Position numbers and translations under genes: made by a program. Source: a virus. Taken from it: a stretch of 24,103 nt of DNA. Location: IMG/VR virus record IMGVR_UViG_3300030060_007767, positions 1 to 24,103 of that record; one strand, given 5' to 3'. The notes below the pieces were generated by a model, which saw only the letters and a program-made list of their open reading frames with translations, was not told where the DNA came from and did not search any database. Positions 1 through 6,947 of this stretch are shown one piece after another. Position 1 is the stretch's first letter, and every line of letters starts with the position of its first letter.

Positions 1-1116
1 AGAAAAAACTGGGTGGACACCCAAAGACTTGTGGCAGAAACGCTGGCAAGGGATGGAGAAGTCTTCATTAGAATGATGAAGGGGGTTGATGACAATCCAT
101 TTGGATTCAGCCTTTGGGTTTTGGAATCTGACTATTTCCCAATCAATAACAATAAAGTTCTGGACGATGAAACTGCCATTGTGATGTCAGTTGAACAGAA
201 TCGTTATGGAAGGCCACTGGCTTATCATCAAGTCGTTAGAAAGCCTGGACTGTTTTATGGAACATCTGTCAACCAGATTTTCAAAACTGAAAGGGTTCCT
301 GCAGAAGAAATAGTTCATTTATACATTCAAGAAAGACCAGGACAATCAAGGGGGGTGCCCTGGTTAAATACTGCACTTCGGCCCCTGGATATGCTGGGCC
401 AGTATCAGCTTTCGGAACTGACTGCATCCAGGATCAGTTCATCAGCAATGGGCTTTTTCACCAGCCCCACTTCTGATTCCTATGTTGGAACTGATGTGGA
501 TGAAGAACAAAATTTGGTGACTGAATTTGAACCAGGAACCTTTCAGCAACTTCCAGATGGGGTTGATTTTAAGCCCTTTGACCCTGCACACCCAACCACT
601 GCATATAAGGATTTTACCAAGACTGTTTTAAGGTCAGTGGCATCAGGTCTTTTGGTTTCATATAACAATCTGACCAACGACCTGGAATCAGTGAACTATT
701 CCAGCATCAGGGCAGGGCAAGCAGAAGAAAGATCACAATGGTCAATCTGTCAGAATTTCATGATCCATAATTTTTGTTCTCCGATTTATAAATCCTGGTT
801 ACGAATGGCAATTACATCAGGCTGGTTTGAACTTGGTGGAAACGCAAACTTGCCAATGTCCAAGGTGACCAAATTTGAAAATGTCAGATGGATTCCCAGG
901 GGTTTCCCATACGTTAATCCACTGCAGGAAATCCAAGCCAAACAATTGGCAGTTCAGTTGGGTGTTGAAAGCCTGACAGACATCACTGCAACCAACGGAA
1001 AAGAATGGGATGAAGTGATTGATCAGCTTGCCCGTGAAAGAAGAAAGATCAATGACCTGGGGCTTCAGTTTGAAACACCACCCATCACACCTGGGGCACC
1101 AGAAGAAGAAGACTGA
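1..1116 (+). CDS. Phage portal protein, lambda gpB family (5' truncated by window edge)
   Basis: The frame is open from base 1 (RKNWVDTQRL...), so the gene begins left of the window; the GTG at 13 is probably internal. The protein would form the dodecameric ring at the unique head vertex, through which DNA is packaged by terminase and to which the tail connects. Recognisable family features are the DGEVFIRMM segment near the visible N-terminus, the central PGQSRGVPWLNTALRPL block typical of lambda-family portals, and NYSSIRAG followed by EERSQW further on. The C-terminus ends in the acidic tail PGAPEEED. The stop overlaps the start of the protease-capsid gene by one base (TGATG at 1114-1118), implying translational coupling and matching the usual portal-protease-capsid order. 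Family assignment is confident; the missing N-terminus cannot be judged. Confidence 0.9.
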   Translation, partial: RKNWVDTQRLVAETLARDGEVFIRMMKGVDDNPFGFSLWVLESDYFPINNNKVLDDETAIVMSVEQNRYGRPLAYHQVVRKPGLFYGTSVNQIFKTERVPAEEIVHLYIQERPGQSRGVPWLNTALRPLDMLGQYQLSELTASRISSSAMGFFTSPTSDSYVGTDVDEEQNLVTEFEPGTFQQLPDGVDFKPFDPAHPTTAYKDFTKTVLRSVASGLLVSYNNLTNDLESVNYSSIRAGQAEERSQWSICQNFMIHNFCSPIYKSWLRMAITSGWFELGGNANLPMSKVTKFENVRWIPRGFPYVNPLQEIQAKQLAVQLGVESLTDITATNGKEWDEVIDQLARERRKINDLGLQFETPPITPGAPEEED

Positions 1117-4100
1117 TGGCAGTTTATAAAGGTGTTGAAATAAATACCATACCCACCCAGGAAATTGCTGATCAAGCCCAGAAGGGTCTGGATTGGAGGG
1201 AAAAATTTGGAAGGGGTGGAACCAGGGTTGGAGCTATCAGGGCAAGGCAACTGGTCAGAAGGGAAGAACTGTCAATTGACACAGTTCAAAGGATGAAATC
1301 ATTTCTTGCCAGACATGAAGTGGATCTGGAATCTGATGCCAATTCTGACCCTGATGATCCTGGCTATCCAGGGGCTGGTTTGATTGCTTGGTATCTTTGG
1401 GGTGGTTTCCCAGCAAAAGCTTGGTCAGAAAGAATCATGGAACGGGTCAAAAAAATCGATGAAGAAGGAAGGTCATACCATACCAGTTTCCAGGTTGGTG
1501 ATTTCGTCAGATTCAGGGCAAGAAAAGGAACCTATACTGGAAAAATTGTTTCAATCAGAACTGAAGGGGAAACTGAATTTGGTGGGGAATCATTGACTGC
1601 AACCCCTGATGATCCAGTTGCAAGGATCAGAATCTATGCACCCAGGGAAGATGGAACCTATATGGAAACTGACAGAGTGCTTGGAATGAATCTTTCGAGA
1701 CTTTCAAAGATTGATGAACCAGAAATCAGACAACCTGATTTGAATGATTCAACCATGAAAGCAGTTAGAAGGAAACATCAAGAACATCAGGAAAAATACA
1801 AGGATGACCCTAAAAGATCAGTTCCATTATCTGCATTCATTGAAGTCACTAAAAGGGGAATCGGGGCTTATAAAACCCAACCTAGTTCAGTCAGACCAGG
1901 GGTGGTTTCTGCTGAACAATGGGCGTTAGGGAGGCTCAATTCTTTTATTCGAGCATTAGTCAATTTGAAGTTTAAAAACAAACCGCATGACACTGATTTA
2001 TTGCCAAAACAACATCCACTAAGCACAAAGGAACGAAGCATGGAAGCACAAGATAACTGGCCTGAATTAAGATATGGGCATGAACCAGTCGGAGAAGAAG
2101 AAGAACCAGAACACACTATGGACCCAAAATCCCATGTGGTCATGCAGGAAGATGGAATGTTTGGTGTTGTCAATATTCAGGGTGATGTGGTTGCCACATT
2201 CCAAGACAAGGTGATGGCTGAACAGTATGCCATTGAAAACCATGATGATCTCATGAAAGAAGATGATGATGAAATGTCTGAATCTGCAGGGCATGAAGAT
2301 ATGGAAGAACGTCCTGGTCATGAAGATATGGACGAAAGACCAGGGATGAAGGAAGAAAAATCATATCATGATGAAGATGACAGAATGATTGAAACGGGCC
2401 AGCTTTCAAGGATCTTTGATCTGGATCGGTCTGCAATAGATGAAGAAAACAGAACAGTAAGTGTAATTTTTTCCACAGAAACCCCAGTTGACCGAAATTT
2501 TGGGGTGGAAATTCTTGACCATAATCGGGGTTCGGTTCGGATGGACAGACTTCAGAAACGGGCACCAGTTTTGTTGAACCACAATATGTCTGATCAGTTG
2601 GGAGTAGTGGAAAGGGCTACCATCGATGAAGACAGAAAAGGAAGGGCTTTACTTCGCTTTGGCAGGGGAAGACTAAGCACTGAAGTTTTCAATGATGTGG
2701 TGGATGGCATTAGGTCACAGGTTTCAGTGGGTTACAGAATCCACAAAATGGAAAAAGAAGATGACGAAAAATTGACTTATCGGGCAGTTGACTGGCAACC
2801 CTTTGAAATCAGTATCGTTCCAACTGGTGCAGATTCCATGGCGATTGTTGGAAGGTCCGAAAATAAAAATTTTAAAACACAAATTGTTGAAAGGACTTCC
2901 AAGATGGAAACCCAAATTGTTCAAGAATCTGCTCCCAAGGTTGATGAAAATGCCCTTCGGGAACAGGTGCAAAAAGCTGAATTCAAACGGATTCAGGAAA
3001 TTGAAAGTTATGGTCAGGAACATAGTGAAATAGAACTGGCAAGAACATTTATCCAGGATGGAAAATCAGTTGCTGATTTCCAAACTGCCATCCTTGAAAA
3101 AATCAAAAACCGAAAACCTGAACAGGTTCATGCAATTGGTTTGACGAAAAAAGAAACCAGGGCTTTTTCCTGGATGAAGCTGATTCGGGCAATGGCAAAT
3201 CCCCATGACCGTAAACTTCAGGAAGATGCCAGCTTTGAATTCGAAGCAAGCAGGGCACAGGCTGACAAGAATGGAATTGACCCACAAGGGGCATGGGTTC
3301 CTTCTGATGTCATTTATGGGCAGAACTATCAGGAGCAAAAACGTGACCTGACAGTTGGAACCAATACCGCTGGGGGTTTCACAGTTCAGACTGATGTTCT
3401 AGCTGATTCCTTCATTGATGTTCTTCGAGCCAATATGGTGTTTGATAAAGTAGGGGTAACTGAACTGAATGGCCTTAATGGTAAGGTTTCCATTCCTGGT
3501 TCTGATGCTGGTTCCCAAGCTTACTGGGTAGCAGAAAACGGGGCAGTGACTGAATCCGATCAGACATTCATTTCCAGAAGCCTAAACGGGTTGCAAGTAG
3601 GTGCCATGACTGACATCAGTGCAAACCTGATGAAGCAAAGTTCGATTGATGTTGAAGCCTTTGTCAGAAACGACATTGCGATGACTTTGGCAAGCCAGAT
3701 TGAACTGCAGGGCTTGACAGGGAACGGAACCAGCAACAGACCAATTGGAGTTTACAACACCACTGGGGTTGGTGGGGTGACCATCAATGGTGCCAATGCA
3801 CCAGACTGGGGTGATGTTGTAGACATCTGGACAGGTCTTGCATCAAACAACGCACTTCGGGGAAACCTTAACTGGGTGGGTGCATCCACGATCACTGCCA
3901 ACATGATGAAGACTTTCAGGAACGGTACTGGTTCTGATCGTCCAATTCTTGATGATACAGTGGGAATGAATGGGGAACATCGATTGATGACCTATCCTTA
4001 TTACATTACCGAAAACAACGTGGAAGCTGGCAAATCACTTCTGACTTTTGGTGACTGGTCTTCACTTGTCATGGGCAGTTGGGGCAACGGTTTAGATTTA

Positions 4101-4214
4101 AAAATCGACCCATTCACCAATTCGTCAACTGGTGCAACCAGGATCGTGGGTCTGTATCTGGTAGATTTTGCAGTCAGAACACCTAAATCCTTCAGTGCAT
4201 CTGTCAATCCATAA
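1116..4214 (+). CDS. Fused accessory domains + prohead protease + HK97-fold major capsid protein (1032 aa)
   Basis: One uninterrupted frame carries several head functions. Residues about 10-115 form a phage-associated domain (KGLDWREKFGRGGT, then GYPGAGLIAWYLWGG). Residues about 123-200 look like a small Tudor/SH3-type beta domain (FQVGDFVRFR, GTYTGKIV). Residues about 210-305 form a second phage-associated domain (RGIGAYKT, SVRPGV, QWALGRLNSF, HDTDLLPK). Residues about 320-425 are a very acidic linker with a tandem GHEDMEERP/GHEDMDERP repeat. Residues about 427-580 are an HK97/S78-type prohead protease, with likely catalytic His489 in LLNHN and Ser537 in VSVGY. Residues about 600-700 are helical, like a delta/scaffold domain. 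Residues about 725-1032 are the major capsid protein (TAGGFTV, RPIGVYNT, DFAVRTPKSF). The protease presumably cuts the capsid domain free during assembly. Protease-capsid fusions are known; the extra N-terminal domains are the unusual part. Confidence 0.88.
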   Translation: MAVYKGVEINTIPTQEIADQAQKGLDWREKFGRGGTRVGAIRARQLVRREELSIDTVQRMKSFLARHEVDLESDANSDPDDPGYPGAGLIAWYLWGGFPAKAWSERIMERVKKIDEEGRSYHTSFQVGDFVRFRARKGTYTGKIVSIRTEGETEFGGESLTATPDDPVARIRIYAPREDGTYMETDRVLGMNLSRLSKIDEPEIRQPDLNDSTMKAVRRKHQEHQEKYKDDPKRSVPLSAFIEVTKRGIGAYKTQPSSVRPGVVSAEQWALGRLNSFIRALVNLKFKNKPHDTDLLPKQHPLSTKERSMEAQDNWPELRYGHEPVGEEEEPEHTMDPKSHVVMQEDGMFGVVNIQGDVVATFQDKVMAEQYAIENHDDLMKEDDDEMSESAGHEDMEERPGHEDMDERPGMKEEKSYHDEDDRMIETGQLSRIFDLDRSAIDEENRTVSVIFSTETPVDRNFGVEILDHNRGSVRMDRLQKRAPVLLNHNMSDQLGVVERATIDEDRKGRALLRFGRGRLSTEVFNDVVDGIRSQVSVGYRIHKMEKEDDEKLTYRAVDWQPFEISIVPTGADSMAIVGRSENKNFKTQIVERTSKMETQIVQESAPKVDENALREQVQKAEFKRIQEIESYGQEHSEIELARTFIQDGKSVADFQTAILEKIKNRKPEQVHAIGLTKKETRAFSWMKLIRAMANPHDRKLQEDASFEFEASRAQADKNGIDPQGAWVPSDVIYGQNYQEQKRDLTVGTNTAGGFTVQTDVLADSFIDVLRANMVFDKVGVTELNGLNGKVSIPGSDAGSQAYWVAENGAVTESDQTFISRSLNGLQVGAMTDISANLMKQSSIDVEAFVRNDIAMTLASQIELQGLTGNGTSNRPIGVYNTTGVGGVTINGANAPDWGDVVDIWTGLASNNALRGNLNWVGASTITANMMKTFRNGTGSDRPILDDTVGMNGEHRLMTYPYYITENNVEAGKSLLTFGDWSSLVMGSWGNGLDLKIDPFTNSSTGATRIVGLYLVDFAVRTPKSFSASVNP

Positions 4215-4225
4215 TCATTAAATCT

Positions 4226-4245
4226 GGGAACCCTTCGGGGTTCCC
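4226..4245 (+). promoter_or_regulatory. Perfect 8-bp hairpin with TTCG tetraloop between capsid and connector genes
   Basis: GGGAACCC (4226-4233), TTCG, GGGTTCCC (4238-4245). The stem is perfect and closed by a C(UUCG)G loop, an exceptionally stable RNA tetraloop. No T run follows, so it is a poor intrinsic terminator. It sits 12 bases after the capsid stop and directly before the AAAAGGA ribosome site of the next gene. That fits an RNA-stability or processing element keeping capsid mRNA abundant, which is inference. Confidence 0.55.
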
Positions 4246-4260
4246 TGCTAAAAGGAAAAT

Positions 4261-4413
4261 ATGAAAGTTAAAATGTTGAAGATGGTAAACGCTGACGGGG
4301 CTTTCAGGAAGGTTGGTGAAGTGCTTGATGTCAGTGAAGAAAAGGCATCAGAACTGATTAGAACAGGGGTTGCAGAAGAAACAAAAGAGGCACCCAAAAA
4401 AGCTAAGAAATGA
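4261..4413 (+). CDS. Small head/connector accessory protein (50 aa)
   Basis: The frame runs ATG AAA GTT AAA ATG to TGA, encoding a 50-residue protein beginning MKVKMLKMVNADG and ending in a lysine-rich tail (APKKAKK). A strong AAAAGGA ribosome site lies 4 bases upstream, and the stop overlaps the next ATG (ATGA at 4410-4413). The layout (short beta-strand start, GEVLDVSEEKASELIRTGVAE, charged tail) resembles small proteins commonly found just after the capsid gene in siphoviruses, at the position of lambda FI. The phrase about a value, a gate and a helix ending in TGVAEE is typical of that group, but I cannot name a family with certainty. The gene is well supported by its ribosome site and coupling. 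Confidence 0.72.
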   Translation: MKVKMLKMVNADGAFRKVGEVLDVSEEKASELIRTGVAEETKEAPKKAKK

Positions 4414-4718
4414 CCCTTGAAACTGCATCTGATCTCGCATCATTTTTCGACACTGACACCCATGGGACTGCAGTGACATACACCCGATCAGGTGGGTCAG
4501 GAACCAGCATCAATGTGATATTCAACAATGAATATCAACTGGTGGATGAAGGGGATGTTGGTGTTTCAGCAACCCTTCCAGTGATCACTTGCAGAACTTC
4601 AGATGTTTCTTCAGTGGCAATTGATGACACCTTTTTAATTGGGTCAACCACTTACAAGGCCAAGATCATCAGACCAGATGGAACAGGGGTGACTGAAATT
4701 CAACTTCAGGAACAATAA
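4410..4718 (+). CDS. Head-tail attachment protein, lambda FII-like (102 aa)
   Basis: This is a small, mostly beta protein with no charged tail. It starts MTLETASDLASFFDTDTHG, contains SINVIFNNEY and ends DGTGVTEIQLQEQ. Size, the early FFDTDTHGTAVTYT segment and position straight after the capsid region match the lambda FII / phage_attach group, which binds the portal-connector face and receives the tail. It is coupled to the preceding gene by an ATGA overlap and followed two bases after its stop by the next start. Function is inferred from order and fold-like pattern, not from invariant residues. Confidence 0.6.
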   Translation: MTLETASDLASFFDTDTHGTAVTYTRSGGSGTSINVIFNNEYQLVDEGDVGVSATLPVITCRTSDVSSVAIDDTFLIGSTTYKAKIIRPDGTGVTEIQLQEQ

Positions 4719-4720
4719 AA

Positions 4721-5167
4721 ATGGCTGATCATGTACGGGAACAGATCAGATCCAGAATTGTCACCAACTGCACTGGATTGGCATCAACTGGTTCAAATGT
4801 TTTTGAATCCAGAATTTATCCCATGGAAGGTTCTGAACTTCCTGGATTGCTGGTATTCACCACCACTGAACTGTCAGAACCCATCAGAATCGGTCCAAAC
4901 CGATTGCTGGAAAGAACCCTGTCAGTTGTAGTTCAGGGATATTGTGAAACTAATTCTGACTTTGATGGAACCATCGATGAAATCTGCAAGGAAGTGGAAA
5001 CAGCATTGGCATCAGATAGAACAGTCAACGGATTGGCAAAGGATTTATTTATTGAATCAACTGACATCACATTCAGTTCTGAATCAAATAAGGCAGTGGG
5101 GTATGTGACTATGGTTTTCCAGGTCCAATATTATACGGATGCACAATCCCCAGATGCTCCAAGGTGA
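4721..5167 (+). CDS. Probable tail terminator, lambda gpU-like (148 aa)
   Basis: The N-terminal helix (MADHVREQIRSRI) is followed by VFESRIYPMEGSELPGLLVFTT, the pattern of gpU-like tail terminators, in which a helix is followed by a strand naming the proximal or 'price' loop. The middle carries LSVVVQGY and a helical EICKEVETAL, and the end returns to strand (GYVTMVFQVQYYT). These proteins cap the tail tube and interface with the head. It lies between the FII-like and Z-like genes. The stop overlaps the next ATG by one base (TGATG at 5165-5169). A role as another connector protein is possible. Confidence 0.62.
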   Translation: MADHVREQIRSRIVTNCTGLASTGSNVFESRIYPMEGSELPGLLVFTTTELSEPIRIGPNRLLERTLSVVVQGYCETNSDFDGTIDEICKEVETALASDRTVNGLAKDLFIESTDITFSSESNKAVGYVTMVFQVQYYTDAQSPDAPR

Positions 5168-5877
5168 TGCAGATTTCAGTTAAATCAGACATTAAGCAAT
5201 TTAGCAAATGGATGAATGCTACCCAGAAGAAGCACCTGAAATCAGCAATCAGGAACGGGTTGAATGAAACGGCATTTCAGACCATGACGGGAATGAGAAA
5301 AGACCTTTCCAAGTTTGTTGACAGACCCACTGATTTCACAATAAAGGGGCTTCAATATTCAAGGGCTGAAAAGAATAATCTTACTGCAAGGGTTGGTTTT
5401 GTTTCCAACAATTTTGGTAAAAAAAGAAAAGGGTCAAAAACATTTCAAGCAGATTATATGTCAAGACTTGATTCAGGTGGAATCAGGTTACCAAATAAAA
5501 GAAGCATTGCTGTTCCAGTTGTTAAAAATTTTAAAACAAATAAGTTTGGTAATATTACCAGCAAACAAATGAATAAATTTTTTTCAAGCACTGGAAACGG
5601 GGCTGGCACATTTTTCTTTGGTAGACCCAGGGGGGCAAAAAGGCCAGGGGGTGATGGGGTTTTCAGAAGGGGTGGAACTGGTGGACGGGGAAACATAAAA
5701 ATGCAAGTGGTCTTTAAAGATAATACTAAATATACAAAAAGTTACCCCTTTCAAAGACAAGTCAAGGATCATGTCAGGCAAAAATTCAGGAAGTCTTTTT
5801 CAAAACAGATTTCAGAAGTGATGAACCGAAAAGGAATCCATTATTTTTCAAAATACAAACTGGGGAACATCCTATGA
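5167..5877 (+). CDS. Minor tail protein Z-like tail-completion protein (236 aa)
   Basis: This is a basic protein (many Lys/Arg) with an N-terminal helical part, then a middle segment SGGIRLPNKRSIAVPV that matches the lambda gpZ group, and a Gly/Arg-rich loop (about residues 155-175, FFFGRPRGAKRPGG). The C-terminus is again basic and helical. Z-type proteins act at the tail's head-proximal end. The ATG at 5167 is preferred over the GTG at 5164 because it makes the one-base TGATG overlap seen repeatedly here. The 3' end overlaps the next start (ATGA at 5874-5877). Confidence 0.62.
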   Translation: MQISVKSDIKQFSKWMNATQKKHLKSAIRNGLNETAFQTMTGMRKDLSKFVDRPTDFTIKGLQYSRAEKNNLTARVGFVSNNFGKKRKGSKTFQADYMSRLDSGGIRLPNKRSIAVPVVKNFKTNKFGNITSKQMNKFFSSTGNGAGTFFFGRPRGAKRPGGDGVFRRGGTGGRGNIKMQVVFKDNTKYTKSYPFQRQVKDHVRQKFRKSFSKQISEVMNRKGIHYFSKYKLGNIL

Positions 5878-6035
5878 TGATGTATCACAAAGGGACAAAA
5901 CCGATTGATGTCCATCCTACCAAAGTTGATGAAATGCTTAGGAAGGGATGGTCACTGGAAGACCCTAATAAAAAGGGTAAAAAATCCAGCAAATCTGCTG
6001 GTGATCTTTCTAAACCCGTAGCAAAAAAGGATTAA
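5874..6035 (+). CDS. Small basic connector/tail accessory protein (53 aa)
   Basis: The frame begins with three consecutive ATG codons (5874, 5877, 5880) and reads MMMYHKGTKPIDVHPTKVDE, then LRKGWSLEDP and a lysine/serine-rich tail. The true start cannot be fixed; 5874 gives the ATGA overlap with the Z-like gene. The design is a short folded head, with a 'value to position to lysine/tryptophan' motif, plus a basic disordered tail. It echoes the 50-residue gene at 4261, and similar tiny proteins often sit beside tail-tube genes. It is followed one base later by the tail tube start. Function is unknown. Confidence 0.62.
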   Translation: MMMYHKGTKPIDVHPTKVDEMLRKGWSLEDPNKKGKKSSKSAGDLSKPVAKKD

Positions 6036-6036
6036 T

Positions 6037-6426
6037 ATGGCTACTCATAAAGGAAGTGAAGGTCTGGTGAAAATTGGAAGCAATGTGGTTGCTGAAGTCA
6101 CAGGTTTTTCATTTGATGAAACGTGCGACACCATCGAAGACACTGCGTTATCTGATTCTGCCAGAACCTTTGTTGCAGATTACACCAGTTTTTCTGGAAG
6201 CATAGATTGTATGTTTGACGAAACTGATACCACTGGACAGGGTGCCATGACCAGTGGTGCTTCGGTTGCACTCGATTTATTCCCAGAAGGTGATGGTTCA
6301 GGTGACACCTATTTCAGTGGAACTGCAATCATCACATCAATATCCAGGGCAAATGCCCAAGGTGCCATGGTGACTGCATCTTTCAGTTTCCAGGGAACTG
6401 GGGCACTGGGCACGGCAACTGTTTAA
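6037..6426 (+). CDS. Major tail (tube) protein (129 aa)
   Basis: Ser/Thr/Gly-rich, beta-dominated, 129 residues. MATHKGSEGLVKIGSNVVAE opens a tube-protein-like beta sandwich, followed by GFSFDETCDTIEDTAL, SGSIDCMFDETD and a C-terminal GTAIITSISR ... VTASFSFQGTG. The pattern and the position immediately upstream of the tail chaperones and tape measure identify it as the polymer that forms the non-contractile tail tube. No separate sheath gene is present, supporting a siphovirus. The length is near the small end for gpV-like proteins, and no extra Ig-like domain follows. Confidence 0.85.
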   Translation: MATHKGSEGLVKIGSNVVAEVTGFSFDETCDTIEDTALSDSARTFVADYTSFSGSIDCMFDETDTTGQGAMTSGASVALDLFPEGDGSGDTYFSGTAIITSISRANAQGAMVTASFSFQGTGALGTATV

Positions 6427-6447
6427 TCATAAAAAAGGGAAGGGGAT

Positions 6448-6801
6448 ATGAATATTTTAGAAAATGCAAAAAATCATTTTCGAGAAAAGCTTTCAGGGGA
6501 TCTTCAATCAGTTGAAGTTCCTGAATGGGGCACTGATGGAACCCCTGCAAAGCTTTATTTTAAACCAGCAATCAATTTCCAAAGTCAGGAAAAAATAATA
6601 AAACTTTCTGAAGAAGGAAAGAAAGCTGAAGCCGTAGTGCAAGCCCTAATTGAAAGGGCATTAAATGAGGATGGACAAAGGGTATTCAGGCAAGTAAACA
6701 GGCTTGAATTGATGAAGTCAGTTGACCCTGAAGTGGTTGCCAGGGTTGTTTCTGAAATGTCAGGTGATGAATATTCCATCGATGACATCGAAAAAAACTG
6801 A
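6448..6801 (+). CDS. Tail assembly chaperone, gpG-like (117 aa, zero-frame product)
   Basis: This is a soluble helical protein beginning MNILENAKNHFREKLSG and ending DEYSIDDIEKN. An AAGGGAAGGGGA ribosome site lies just upstream. It occupies the gpG position between tail tube and tape measure. Chaperones of this class coat the tape measure during tail assembly and are absent from the virion. The last codons, GAA AAA AAC TGA, form a slippery A AAA AAC heptamer (6792-6798), and an open -1 frame follows. The protein is therefore expected in two forms. Confidence 0.78.
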   Translation: MNILENAKNHFREKLSGDLQSVEVPEWGTDGTPAKLYFKPAINFQSQEKIIKLSEEGKKAEAVVQALIERALNEDGQRVFRQVNRLELMKSVDPEVVARVVSEMSGDEYSIDDIEKN

Positions 6802-6944
6802 CATCTGATCCTGAAATCTTTTTTCTGTTTCAATTAGCAGAACATCTGCACTTATCGGTTCAAGAGGTGATGCAATTTTCCGTTCTGGAAATCAGGGGGT
6901 GGATCGCATATTTCAGGGTCAGGGATCAAAAAACAAAAGGTTAG
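6448..6944 (+). CDS. Tail assembly chaperone gpGT-like -1 frameshift product
   Basis: A -1 slip at A AAA AAC (6792-6798) joins the zero-frame protein to a -1 frame that reads CTG ACA TCT from 6798 and stays open to TAG at 6942-6944. The added 48 residues read LTSDPEIFFLFQLAEHLHLS, then VQEVMQFSVLEIRGWIAYFR, resembling the T part of G/T chaperones (a final Trp/Tyr-containing helix). The extension has no convincing start codon of its own. Conserved G-GT frameshifting is established in long-tailed phages; here it is inferred from sequence. Confidence 0.7.
6792..6798 (+). promoter_or_regulatory. Programmed -1 ribosomal frameshift site (A AAA AAC)
   Basis: The bases form X XXY YYZ with correct phase: zero-frame codons are AAA AAC, preceded by A from GAA. 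The zero-frame stop TGA follows immediately at 6799-6801. No strong pseudoknot is obvious just downstream. The site lies exactly at the end of the G-like chaperone, where such sites are established. Confidence 0.75.
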
Positions 6945-6947
6945 AAG

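Noticed and set aside
4226-4245. Intrinsic terminator after the capsid gene
   Set aside because: Perfect hairpin but no following T run, and the operon continues through it with a ribosome site immediately downstream.
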